Source of the DNA: Cruorifilaria tuberocauda
Lineage: Eukaryota > Nematoda > Chromadorea > Rhabditida > Onchocercidae
Reading direction: 5' to 3'
NCBI GenBank assembly: GCA_013365365.1
Contig: JABVXU010000482.1
Span: 1-40,447 of the forward strand
DNA: 40,447 nt
Below, one piece after another: positions 12,357-26,924 of this stretch. The notes beneath the pieces are model-generated. The model was not told the origin of the DNA. It was given only the letters and a program-made list of their open reading frames with translations, and ran no database searches. Made by a program: the position numbers and the translations under genes. Numbering within the stretch: the stretch's first letter is position 1; each line of letters opens with the position of its first letter.

Positions 12357-14600
12357 GGATTTCCCGCTACCTCATCAACCCCTTTTTTGCCTCTAAAAAT
12401 GCATGGAAAGAGCCTCAGCACTGCTACGGTGAGAATAGTTCGTTTAATAATTAAAAAAAATTTTTTTCTTAATTAAACAACAAATAGGCAATTCAGAAGT
12501 CTCCAAAAAAATTTTTCGTCATTTTTTATCAAATCCGAAAAAACTTTAGGAATATCAAGCCAAAACAACGAGAAAAATGTTTTTCAGTTTCCTATTCTCA
12601 AAAAATATATAATTAAATGCTGAAGTGCATTTTTAAAATGGAAACTCGAATACTTTTATACTTAAAAATAAAACCTCTTGAAATTCAGTAATAAAATTCA
12701 GATTATCATCAGTCCATATAACTTTTCCGCTATTCCTTTCTACGTTTCTGCAATTCTTATTATCCAACTTTTTGGATATCGCTGACCGACAATGTATAAA
12801 GAACGATCGCATTCTTCAAAAAATACAATCACGCTATAGTGATTTATTTTATCGTTGTAGTAGCACTTGAATTTTTTTTATTTTTCTTGAAGGTTGCAGT
12901 CTCTGCATATATTTATTTATCCCGGACTTCATTTTGTTGAACAATACATATCTCAGCTAAAGCACTTCAATCATGTTTGAAATAAAATCCAACATTTGGG
13001 TGCAAAATATTGTAACCAAATGAGAAACTTCCAGATATTTTCAACGAACCGATGCTTCTATTTGAATGTTTTGAAAAGGTTCAAATTTAAATGACTATGA
13101 ATTGCGTGAGTTATCTTGAACGGAAACGGGAAATTTCTTAAAAGACAAAAAAAAAAGGAAATTTGACGATATCTTTTAGCACTCTTAGCAGAGTACCAGA
13201 AATTTAATTTCCAAATAAAACTTGAAATACTTGTCAATATGAAGACGAAAAGGAATACGGCTTACGAATATCAGCAAGTATTGTTACGTTCCCAAGGCTT
13301 CAGTCTAAATCGATTCATTATTGCATAGTTTGGGAGAACCTTGGACAAAGAAAATTTCAACCAAAAATTGATTTTTTAAAAAATATTCAAGCATTATTTC
13401 ACCCTTTCTGAATACAAATATCTAATCTTAAAATTTTCGAGTTTCTGTCATTACTAACAAAACGAATTGCTAATCATGGAACCTAATTCATATGAGTAGT
13501 TTACCTGGATAATTTTATTTTCTTATTCCTTACATCAATCTAAATATCTACTGAATTCAGAAGCACTTTGTCGTTAGCATCCTAAATTGATTCTATAATA
13601 AATTTCTGCGAAAAGTTTAATACAAAATAAAAATTTGAAAAAGATATTGGAAAATTCCTTCCCCAGAAACAAAAGTCACAGCAGAAATTTGTCTATTTGC
13701 TCAATTAAAAAGAAACCAAAGTGTGCATTTTGCTTCATTACCAGAATAAATTTTAAAAATGACTGAATTTCCAATTAACTTTAACACTTGCTTTTTAAAA
13801 CTTACATTTCTTGAGAATAGTGTAGATAATTAATTCATATACATGCAAGGCTTCTTCATTTTCAAAAATGCAATCGAAAATTTCTTTCTAGAAAAGCTGT
13901 ATAATTTATGAAAAAAATAAAACTAGACTCATTTTCAACAGATTTGGCTATTATAACTTAAAGATCTTAGATTTGCATCTTACGTACAAACACTATTGGT
14001 TCCCAATTTGAACTGATAGTGCGATATTGTAACGGGTTTAATCTATCACGCCGAGAATGTAAGCACATGCTTACGCACATATTGTATATGAATTTGCCGT
14101 AAATTCAAGTATATCACTTTTTCGCAAAATCAGTTTTGATATTGCACTCAAATGCGATAAATTACCTCACATCAACCTGTGGTATATCAAAATTTTTGTT
14201 TCCATATTACATACTTTTTTATTAAATCTAATGAATCCGCGATGAAATTTTAGAATGAACTATATTTTTGTGATTATTACGGAATGGAAAAGGCTAAAGT
14301 TGGAGATAAATCGAAAAAAATCTCAATAAAAGAAATAGTTGAATAACATTTCCAGCAAAAATTTATTACTTCTAAAACGTTGCAAACTAAAATCATTTTG
14401 TTACCATACATATTTCTCATTAAATTTGAAATCATGAAGTCCTAACGGAAGGAAATCAATTAGTATAAATAAATAACTTGAAAATTGATGAATGATAAAT
14501 GGTACTAAGATAAACTTCTCATAATCGTTGGTACCACCAATTGTACCACCTAGAGAACAAGATATGTAATCTTATTTCACATCATATAATCGATATTACA
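12357..14600. other. Convergent intergenic region, no gene recognised
   Basis: This AT-rich stretch lies between the plus-strand copine and the minus-strand thioredoxin reductase. It presumably includes the copine 3' UTR; an AATAAA occurs near 12666. I saw no open frame with splice support, no tRNA-like fold and no clear repeat. Confidence 0.55.
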
Positions 14601-14689
14601 GGAAGTTATCAACAAACATGGAAGTATACATCCCAATAGCCACCTAAACTAAACTGTCTGGGTGGTCTCGTGCGGCAACGTCACAGTTA

Positions 14690-15640
14690 AATAGAGAAAG
14701 CGTCGTGTGTGGTCAGCACTGTTCAGACCATTCGACAAGGGTATACGTTGAAAACGATCATATCCTCAAACTTTACTATTTTTTCCTCCTGATTTAACTG
14801 TTCATTGCCTCATTTCCTCTGGAAATTATGATCTCGAGTTTACGCTTTCATTCTAAAACAAAAAGAACGATTTATTTCTGTAGGGAATTATCAGTTTCAT
14901 CATTTTTGTGCTGTAGAATGTCGAAAAATTGGATTATAGCGATGGTGAGTTCATTCTGATGTTTCTAGGCATTTTCATACATTTTTCGCTCTTTAATAAT
15001 TCTTATAAGAATTCCCATTTGAAATAAATTTTAGAAAATTTTTATACTATAAGAACAATATTATATTTGGCCATTATTATCTCATTTTGTCCACTATGGA
15101 ATATATTCAAAAATAACATAACATCACATACAATTTGTATTACGGTATATTTTTCCATAAATTTCACACATGTCTTATCTAATTTAAATATATTTGTATC
15201 GACATCTTGCGTCTGTTCGAAAAATGTTAGTGATAACGCTAAGGTCAAAGACCACTGCATCAATTTAAACCATCTCATGTTCGATAACTTTTATTTTAGC
15301 ACTTTATTTAAAATAAAGTAAAACAATTTAATATTAGATGTAATAATGAATTTTTAAAAAAAACTGAAAATTAAACCCAGATGTAAATTGCAGTATAGAA
15401 AAAATTGGCATTTCTATTGATCATGCTATAATAACGTAATAACTTGTAATGCAAAATTAACCAGAAATTAGTTTATCATACACAGTTTGTTGGGATAATT
15501 CATTCATTCGTTGAACACTCGTACCAATTTATTTCAATTATCATTAAATATATTTGTTGCAATTTCGCATGATCTGTTTCGGACATTAAATCTGTTTACT
15601 AAATTGTAAGAATGGTCAACATGCAACCTCAACGTAAGAC
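14690..15640 (+). pseudogene. Possible decayed PIG-C (GPI2)-like fragment
   Basis: The assignment is tentative. An open stretch begins after an AG at about 14688 (LNRESVVCGQ). A mini-exon at 14918-14945 has AG and GTGAGT borders, and joins in phase to a frame starting after TTTTAG near 15034 and ending at 15318-15320. That frame contains a hydrophobic segment then FCPLWNIFKNNITSHTICI, which recalls the PIG-C pattern F-S-P-V-L-K-T-L-T followed by S-T-D-T-I-Y. A further frame near 15500-15600 contains LSLNIFVAIS, similar to a later PIG-C helix. The pieces are in the right order but similarity is weak and the reading frame is interrupted. Chance is a real alternative. Confidence 0.2.
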
Positions 15641-16838
15641 TGCCTAATTTTAAAACAGAATAAATCCTCTCCTTTTAGAAGCTAATTCGAAATCGGCTCA
15701 GATCTTTCCGGATTATTTTTGTAACAACTTTCCTCCTAGAATGTGTTTCTAGCGTTTTCAAGATTTCAACGATTATCGTCCACACGAATGCTTCTTCAAG
15801 TACTTGTTCATACAATAATAGAATTCATATATCCTTATCGCCGAAAATTTTCAATATTTCCCAACATTGAAAACTAAGTTACATACAAATTTAACGACCT
15901 AAAAACTTCAAGAAGTTGGAATTTCATACGTTGCTGATATCTCCAACGAAAGCTAAAACAATTAAGTACCTAATATGGATACACTATACTTGTTATTATA
16001 CACTATATTATATTATATACTATATTACACATGTTATTATACTTGATATACTTGTTTATTCGATGCAAGGATAAAATCCCAGCGGCTTGTTGGCCGAATG
16101 CTTTGTTCATTTACGTGAGATAAAATAAAACACACTCTTCCACTAATCGATAATAATGGATATGAATCCAATTAGGATCTTGATGCGTCAGAAAAAAAAG
16201 TCGCAATGCAAATATAGCTACGTGCAAAAGGTGAAACAATATCCTCTAGACTTATTCTCAAGACTTGATTCACAATCAGCGAAGGAACATTCATTATCGG
16301 TAAAGGAGCTGATTTTATCCGCAGGTCAGAGCTGCAAATTTCTATGCTGTATGTCACGAAATATATTTGATTCGCTTAAGTTACAACACAAACCATCCTA
16401 AAAATCCTAGCTGTCAAGACAAGGCACTCATAATTTTCATTTCTGAGAATATTCTAGCATATATATGGAAAGTAATACAAATGTTACACTTCAAAACCAA
16501 GAAGCATTTTCATAAATCAACGAAGTTGCTTGGAAGCATTCTTGCTTTTGTAAATATGCTGACGCGTCCAACAAACACTGTCATCGAACAAGTGGAGTCT
16601 TATTCTTGTGAAAATACGAGTTTCATGTAATCTTACTATCAGTAAGACTATATGAAAATTAAAAGAAATAAAATCCAATTAAACATTAATATCGTTTTTA
16701 TCAACATGTCGTCCAAAAATTCAGTATATTCAAATACATGCTACTATTACTTTAGAGAGAAGAATACATTAAAATATAAGAAACAGGAAAACTGATAGCA
16801 AAGAAAGCTCTCAAATTGAACCATCAGAAAATGGGCGC
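15641..16838. other. Intergenic region with open frames on both strands, unassigned
   Basis: The part at 15990-16050 is a degenerate array of short TATTATA/ACTATAT units. Bases 16150-16630 have higher GC and stay open on both strands (for example 16156-16401 plus, 16172-16357 minus), but there are no clear splice borders or recognised motifs. The right end is probably the distal 3' UTR of the reductase gene. Confidence 0.4.
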
Positions 16839-16870
16839 TCACGATGGAGTTTAGCCCAAATTCGTCACAC
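16839..16870 (-). promoter_or_regulatory. Candidate SECIS element in the thioredoxin reductase 3' UTR
   Basis: A SECIS recruits SECIS-binding protein 2 and the Sec-specific elongation factor so that UGA is read as selenocysteine. On the minus strand a 5' UGA core (16867-16865) is followed by exactly 12 bases and then an AAA (16852-16850) that would sit in the apical loop. A 3' GA core lies at 16840-16839. The intervening arms pair partly (CGA with TCG, GGG with TCC). The short helix below the core pairs GTG with CGC. It lies about 110 bases past the Sec codon, a normal distance. The pairing was drawn by hand and the helix is imperfect. Confidence 0.45.
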
Positions 16871-16880
16871 AATTAGCTGG

Positions 16881-16900
16881 GCGTTATACAACAATAACGC
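16881..16900 (-). other. Small perfect stem-loop in the thioredoxin reductase 3' UTR
   Basis: Bases 16881-16887 and 16894-16900 are a perfect 7-bp inverted repeat (GCGTTAT with ATAACGC) around a 6-base loop. It lies between the stop-proximal hairpin and the candidate SECIS. No function is known; it may simply help fold the 3' UTR. Confidence 0.4.
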
Positions 16901-16935
16901 AATCAACGCGCATTCGTTTCAATTGTTGAGCTATT

Positions 16936-16963
16936 GACTCTTGTTTACTCAGAAACAAGAGTC
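16936..16963 (-). promoter_or_regulatory. Perfect 11-bp hairpin directly after the Sec and stop codons
   Basis: Arms at 16936-16946 and 16953-16963 are perfectly complementary over 11 bp around a 6-base loop. On the transcript the stem begins 12 bases after the selenocysteine UGA and 6 after the TAA stop. Selenocysteine redefinition elements are stem-loops close behind the UGA, so this position is suggestive. Such a role is inference; a role in termination or mRNA stability is also possible. Confidence 0.5.
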
Positions 16964-16968
16964 GTACT

Positions 16969-20626
<3,658 letters not shown>

Positions 20627-20664
20627 TTCCTTTCTCGACCTGTTTTCTCCCCGACTTCTTTTAT
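20627..20664 (-). promoter_or_regulatory. 5' UTR or N-terminal extension of the first thioredoxin reductase exon
   Basis: A TTGCAG acceptor on the minus strand (ending at 20665) opens the exon 38 bases before the chosen ATG. The ATG frame remains open across it, encoding a basic Arg/Ser/Lys stretch without its own ATG. It may be a trans-splice site with a short UTR, or the junction to an upstream coding exon. Confidence 0.45.
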
Positions 20665-23127
20665 CTGCAATGTATCATATGGAGAAGATTTTAGAAGTAT
20701 TTTAACACTCCGAAAAAAAGTTTAGAATTTGAGTTTTTTGTAACATCGATTCCATCATGTGAAATTATTTGAGACACAAGAAAATACGAGAAACCGGTTA
20801 CTTCCACATAGGAGGTTCCAAATATCTCTTCCTTACCTCTTTCTTACCTGCAAAGGAATTTCCTGAAACTTAGAAAATGTCCTTTACATTCATAAGTTTT
20901 TCTAAGGCGAGATTTTTCCTGTACTCAACAACGTGTCAGAGAATTCTGGAACGGAGAACGCAAAACTCAGGGTGTCTTTTCTGGCGTTAATCTATCATTT
21001 TTGGTAATTAGCAGAATCCAAGCAGAAAATAAAAGCAAGTACAATCATTCATAACATAATTTCGTAAATACAGCAAGTCTTAGAACATATGATTTATGGT
21101 CGAAATGACCTGTGGCATTTGTATGCAGAAGGTATGCCTCAACATTGCGGAAGATGCCCAGAAACAGTAAACCAACGGATATCATGTTCCATATATATTA
21201 AGATACACACAGAGATGTATCTCCTCACTCGGCAATTCCAGCTGGAAGTGATTTATCTATTTTTAGCAGTTACTGACGTTAACATCGCAGTACAAAATGC
21301 CAACTTGAAAACTTAAAACATACACAGTAGGATGGAATTGAGACTCTTCACAGTAAATCGTTGTATAGTAAGTCCAACAGAATTCAAAAAAACTTCCTTA
21401 TAATTATTGCATTAGGCGCCTTACTGTCTCCCGTATCAAGTCCTTATATCATTATATTTTTCAAATATTTAATTTCTTATTGGCAGTAAGCCATTACTCC
21501 TTATAGGAACCCATAATAATGATTGATGAAAAGTTCAACTTTAGCCACCGATTAAAAGTTGTTAAGGTAAAGATCAACTCGCAATTGACACGAAAAATGA
21601 TTCCAATTCATATTTCGTCCACCGCAAGTAATATTAATATTCTCCAATGGAATAGACCTAGAGGATGGAGAAGTGAAAAGAGGTATGAAGAATAATGAGG
21701 ATTACAGAAAATTGATTCATATCAAAAATGCGATGTTATTTGTTAGAACGAATTTTTAGAGATGCATTCACTCGTAGAAGCTCAATGTTCTCATTGAACT
21801 TCCTTCATCGTTCGAATACCACTGAAGAGTGTTTCACTAACTGTTTTGTTGAAATATATTATGAAAAGGATGATTTTTTGCAAGAGATGTAAGAAAAGCG
21901 CTAACAACTATGATTTGCACCCACTGCTACTCCAAAAATCAGTGTTCAGGACGGATCAAAGCCGAAGTTCAGAGATACTTCTGTCACTCTGAAATATTGT
22001 CAAACTCAATACGACCACTCCTTAAGAAATTGATCTCATATATCATATGTGTCATTTGTATTCGTCCAGAAAACATTCTAAGCCGTAGGAGTACTACAGT
22101 TGCCTACTGCAGCGCAGTACTTTGATGGAATTAAATCTACTCCTGCTCGTCTATGCGCGATAAAGTTGTTTCGAGACCCACTGGTTCTTCAATTCGAATT
22201 TTTAAGCATAGAGTTAACATACATTTTACTTATGAAAAGACGAATCCATTTACTATCACGTTAGCTTTTCACTTTATTTCTAAATATTCTATTTTAACTT
22301 CATTTGAAAAAAACTTATAACAGTGTTACACCCAAAAATATCGACTTTTTCTATATTCACGCAATCCGAGTTCGTGTAAAAGTGAAGAACTGATATTTCT
22401 CAGATTTTTAATATTTCACTGAAATCTATCAAAAAATTTTGATTTCGAAACATCTGCGGAACACCCAATTCAGATACATGCATGCGCCAATGGATAACGG
22501 ATGAGAAGCCAACAATTAGGTCAATTTTTTTCCAATAATCCCTAGTTTTTTCAACAGAAAACTTTGTGCTTAATAAATTTTCCATTTTTCACTTGAAACC
22601 AATCAATATATGTTTAAAAAATCGAATTCTAAGCATTTCAGAGAAATACGTACAAATTTGAAAGAGAAATTACCAAGTATTTCTCAAAAAAAATCTATTC
22701 TCCTCCCACCCATAGATGACTGGTACATGAAATAACAGTTTTTACAGCTTTAAACTTGACCAATTAACAACATTTACTAAAGTAACAGAGTAATACGTCT
22801 CTCCTGCCCCTTCCACAACAAAAAAATCAAAAAAAACTCCCGAATGAAAAAAAATTCTTTTTCGTAAAAACATCTTCCATTACGATGTGTAAACTGCTGG
22901 AACGCTTGACATATATATATATATATATTTACCTTTCCAAAAGTACTTTTGAACTTTTCTTCCTCGATTCTTTTTTTGCGAATTTTCTCTCTAAAGTCCA
23001 TTCTTTCATTACGGTAATGTTTCACACAAGTCAAGAAAGACTCCTTACATACGAACTATTACTAAAAAACAATTTCAGTGACCCTTAATCACTACATAGA
23101 GGAATGATTTCTTTTTAAATTTATAAC
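20665..23127. other. Region upstream of thioredoxin reductase, possible non-coding 5' exons
   Basis: No complete gene was seen. On the minus strand a 15-base segment at 20848-20862 is bordered by a TTTCAG acceptor and a CAG|GTAAGA donor, with a second good donor (GAG|GTAAGG) 11 bases on. It looks like a micro-exon. Frames at 21089-21316 and 21910-22125 (plus) and 22400-22585 (minus) are open but unrecognised. GC is somewhat higher than in the first 7 kb. Confidence 0.35.
22911..22928. repeat. AT dinucleotide microsatellite
   Basis: Nine tandem AT units, uninterrupted. Confidence 0.9.
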
Positions 23128-23265
23128 CTGATGTTGATTTGCAGCTCTCAGAATTGTACACTCCCGAACTTCGTTGCGGAGAGACGTCGTTGTGACCAAC
23201 ATTGCGAGAACACGTAATGTAATTACAGCAACGTAAAAATGCCTCCAGCTTGCTTCGATTGAAAC
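23128..23265 (-). other. Exon-like 46-codon frame, possible upstream exon of thioredoxin reductase
   Basis: On the minus strand, 138 bases are open from an AAGCAG acceptor to a CAG|GTTATA donor. GC is clearly higher than the flanks. The frame carries a hydrophobic segment (FYVAVITLRVLAML), and an ATG at 23202 would leave a 25-codon start rich in Thr, Arg and Ser. The phase at the donor (0) does not match the open frame of the reductase exon ending at 20664 (needs 1). Direct joining would therefore be non-coding unless a further exon intervenes. I do not recognise it. Confidence 0.25.
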
Positions 23266-26011
23266 CTGCTTAACATATTACAACACCATCAAAAAGAACA
23301 TCTTTCTGTCTGTTTGCACGGCATGCGAATATACGTTGCACGGCGTCATGTAGCTTGCATTAATTTCATTAAATCAAATATTTCAGCAAATTAAAAAACA
23401 ATACTTGGTAACATTTTTCACTGAACATGACAATTAAATAATCCGCATTTAACCTTTAAGCCCCTTTATTACAGAAATAAAGTTTCATAAATGAAAAAAT
23501 TTACCGATTTAATGCTACGTTATTCGTTTAACAGGTAGTTAGATAACTTGATAACTCAACAACATACTTTCTTATCCTTTGTTTTCATGTTATACTAGCT
23601 AAAGTTGTAGCAGTATTTAGTGAATGTTGGAATACTTTCTGAATGTAAAAGAAATTGGCAACTTTTCTTGTTGATTTTTGCCAATTCTTTAATTAAGTGC
23701 AAATGGTATGTGAAACTGGAAAATTCAGACTGTTTTAACTAGCCGTCACTAAACTGACAAAATTGAAAAGATTTTTCATATTACATATAACAGAATTATA
23801 ATAATTAGAAAATTCTAATATTTACTTTCTCTAATTCAATCAGTATAAGTGATGCTTACTTTCCAATCATCATAATTAATTATAAATGGGTAATTCCTTC
23901 TCGAAAGAAGATTTAATCTTTGATTCAATTAGTTGCAATTATCTTTCGTAGTTTGCTTGATTTTCTACTTTACGGACAAAAATGACTAGAAAATAATTTT
24001 AGCATGTCAATGTTTTTATAATAAATTAGTCCCTAAATATTATCCAGCAATAGGAATAAAAAACTATTCATCTACAAAAAGCTCCTCATTAACTGCATGC
24101 TTAAATGGCATTTAGGGACCAAATACTTCAATAAAAATAGTTAATCACCTACATGCTACCATACAGAATTTATTTTTAACGTCGTAGAAATTTTTTGGCA
24201 AATAAAAGACCTCTTAGGATGACGAATATGAAATAAAATGACGCATTCGTTGTTGACCAAATTTCGAAATGTTTAAAAACCGATAGCTCTCAAACGACCA
24301 CATTTTGAAAATCAATTATTGAAGAAAACGCGAGTCCAGTGTGTGCAAAATTGCCTGTTAGTGTTCAAAATCATTCAAAAACTATAAAAATATAGGAAGT
24401 CTTAATAAAAAAGAACGATAAAAAAAATTATTGAACTCTTTTGTGAAAAATAGAAAAGCAAATAAGTAATTAACATCTGTGAAACCAAGTAGTCACTATT
24501 ACACCATTATTTTGGTAGCATGATTAATAGGAATAAAACAAAGCGATCAGTAATGCGCCATCATCATGTAAAAGAAACTGGAAGCGTATGATGAAATCTG
24601 TAAGTTTCCTTTTCGTTTTTATACTGGAAAAGTACATATTATGATCATTAGGAATACTTGATAATTTGATGTAGTATGTTTCTCGACGATGACGTAATCA
24701 TCTTTGCATACAATCAACAGATTTATACTATTGATTATCAAATTATTAGATTATAATGAAAAGGTAAGAAAGATACTTGCAGTCGGAAGTTGTTATCAAT
24801 CATAACTCAGTTCAAAACTGCAACTTACTTAATGGTTGCTCTGAATACATCCTGAAGTAGAAACGATTAAAGAGTGGTTTCTGATCCTTCAACTTCCTGT
24901 GATTTTCTTCAGAATCCTTATATTAACTCCAATTCGAACTCTGTGCCACGAAGTGAAATTACATATAAGTATTCGTGAATGCCACATCTTAAAAAGTTTA
25001 AATTACTTCCCACTATCACATCCTGAATTCATACATTTGATTAAAACGAAGTTCACATTTTTGTTTTTCACTAAATAGTTCACATATCAAGAATTTTCGC
25101 ACTGTCCTGAAGGTACACTACACTCCTTAAAAATTTTAAGTGAAATTTGACATCTTTCTTTCTTTTAGAGTGAGACCTAACAGTTCGAAGAAAACTTCAA
25201 AATAGAAAATGATACACATGTACAATGACGTAATAAAAATTTTGAAGTTTAAAAGCATACATATTTTTGAGAAACAATAAGACGAGTTCTAGTATTTTGA
25301 AGGTTGGTGCACTTCATAACAAAATCCTCAGAAGTGAAGACGACATAATAAGTGGACTGGATCAATTTCCAATTTGATTAAGGCATTTATAGATAGTAAA
25401 TTGACTTTGAGAGAATGTAACTACCTTAATAAAATTATTCATACTGAATTACAACAGTGTAGTAAAGCAGGCTGAGTGGTAGACAATATTTTTTGAGGTC
25501 ATAAAAAATCCAAGAAATAAATTAAATAAATAAAAATGCATAAAAGACCGATGAAACTGAGCAATCCACACAACCAACCAATTAATTGAGTAAAATTTAC
25601 ATCATAAATCATTTCTAAAGGTTTCACGTAGAACCCATTCGTAAGCAATCAAAAAATACCCATGAAAATTCACCAAGTAAACTGCCATGAATCCACCAAA
25701 TGAACTGCAATCCTTCAACAACAAGATTATCTTATATGACTTAATCTGATATCATCCTAAACAATCTTGAATGCACTTATTAACGAGATAAAAGATACAT
25801 TCTCTTCCACAGAAGCATAAAGGAATGTCTTTTATGTTACAAAACAACTGAAAAAATGTTATGCTTTATTTATGAATTCAATAAATAAACGGAGATCATA
25901 CTACTGATACATACTACATTAACAGACAAATAGATCACTTACTATTCGCTTCTTGTGTTCAATAGTTTTTTACAGCTTTTTCGATCATAGCACCCAGAAA
26001 CACATACAATC
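23266..26011. other. Intergenic AT-rich region, nothing recognised
   Basis: I saw no open frame with splice support, no RNA gene and no mobile-element signature in this stretch. Confidence 0.55.
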
Positions 26012-26099
26012 AAAAACTACAATCATGTTCTCTATCTATACTTACCATGGAACTGAAAAACTACAATCATGTTCTCTATTTATACTTACCGTGGAACTC
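26012..26099. repeat. Two-copy 44-bp tandem repeat
   Basis: A 44-base unit beginning AAAAACTACAATCATG is present twice in direct tandem, with two transitions visible between copies (C/T and A/G). It lies in intergenic sequence downstream of SENP8. It looks like a recent local duplication. Confidence 0.8.
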
Positions 26100-26918
26100 C
26101 GATTATACAAACTATACAGTTACTTAAAATTTTTTCTTAATTAGGAAATTACTAGAGTCTGCCCTTTTTCCTTTCTATCTTCTTCCCAATTTTAAATTCT
26201 TTCCAGAGTGACACTTGCATTATAATATAATCAGCAATATTAGACACTTCAGCGGAGCAAATCACCACAAAGACTTGGTAATAGACCCGATATACATCAT
26301 AATATCATAAAAAGACTGGGAAATACAAAAAAAATGCAAAAACAGATAAAAAACTGTATAAAGAGACTGCAGTATAAAAAAATTTTCTATTAAAAGCTAA
26401 AAGCTTCGTTGACATTGTGATTTTTCTTTTTTGAAAAGGACAAATCACATGTTGGTAATCAAAGCCCACAGTCATTTGTATCAAAAACAACAATCATTTC
26501 GCAAACAGAACAAAGAGAAAATAGATAATACCAGTGTTAAAATATGCAATGCATGCGCAATGCGGGAAAAAAGAAATATTGCAAAATATTGTGAACAGCA
26601 TTTTCAAGAAGAAAGATGTTTGCATTTTCAAACAGAAAGACATTCCTGGACATTGTATATGACACAGCATGGACTGAACAACGAATAAAGGAATTAAGTA
26701 TATAAATAAGCTGCATTTTAATTCATATAAAATACAATTTTACTTTACTGGTGAGATAAAAAATGAGCACACGAATGAATGAACAAGAAAGAAATGTGAA
26801 AAACAAAAGGCAAAACGAAGTGGGCACTGAAAAAAGCTGGATAATCATTGCGATTAACTGCCACTACCACTGTAAAAGGTAGCGGTCATTATATTAACAG
26901 AAATACATAGCAGAAATT
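26100..26918. other. Intergenic region downstream of SENP8
   Basis: An A-rich frame at 26431-26688 (plus) stays open but starts without a convincing ATG and shows no family motif. I treat it as chance. Confidence 0.5.
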
Positions 26919-26924
26919 TTTATT
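26919..26924 (-). terminator. AATAAA poly(A) signal abutting the SENP8 stop codon
   Basis: On the minus strand the TAG stop (26927-26925) is followed directly by AATAAA. If used, the 3' UTR would be only about 10-25 bases long. Nematode 3' UTRs can be this short, but use is inferred from sequence alone. Confidence 0.5.

Noticed and set aside
15042..15278. Minus-strand frame starting with a signal-peptide-like hydrophobic stretch
   Set aside because: It is the antisense of the longer plus-strand frame with splice-like borders, and has no downstream exons or family motif.
16172..16357. Minus-strand frame with a short stretch (RSYICIATFF) resembling a PIG-C helix
   Set aside because: It lies on the opposite strand from the other PIG-C-like pieces, has no splice support and stops at once. 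A short hydrophobic match like this is expected by chance, and it is a caution for the plus-strand relic too.
26431..26688. 85-codon frame with several Cys and His
   Set aside because: It begins at a TTG rather than a convincing ATG, is driven by A-rich sequence and shows no zinc-finger spacing that I recognise.
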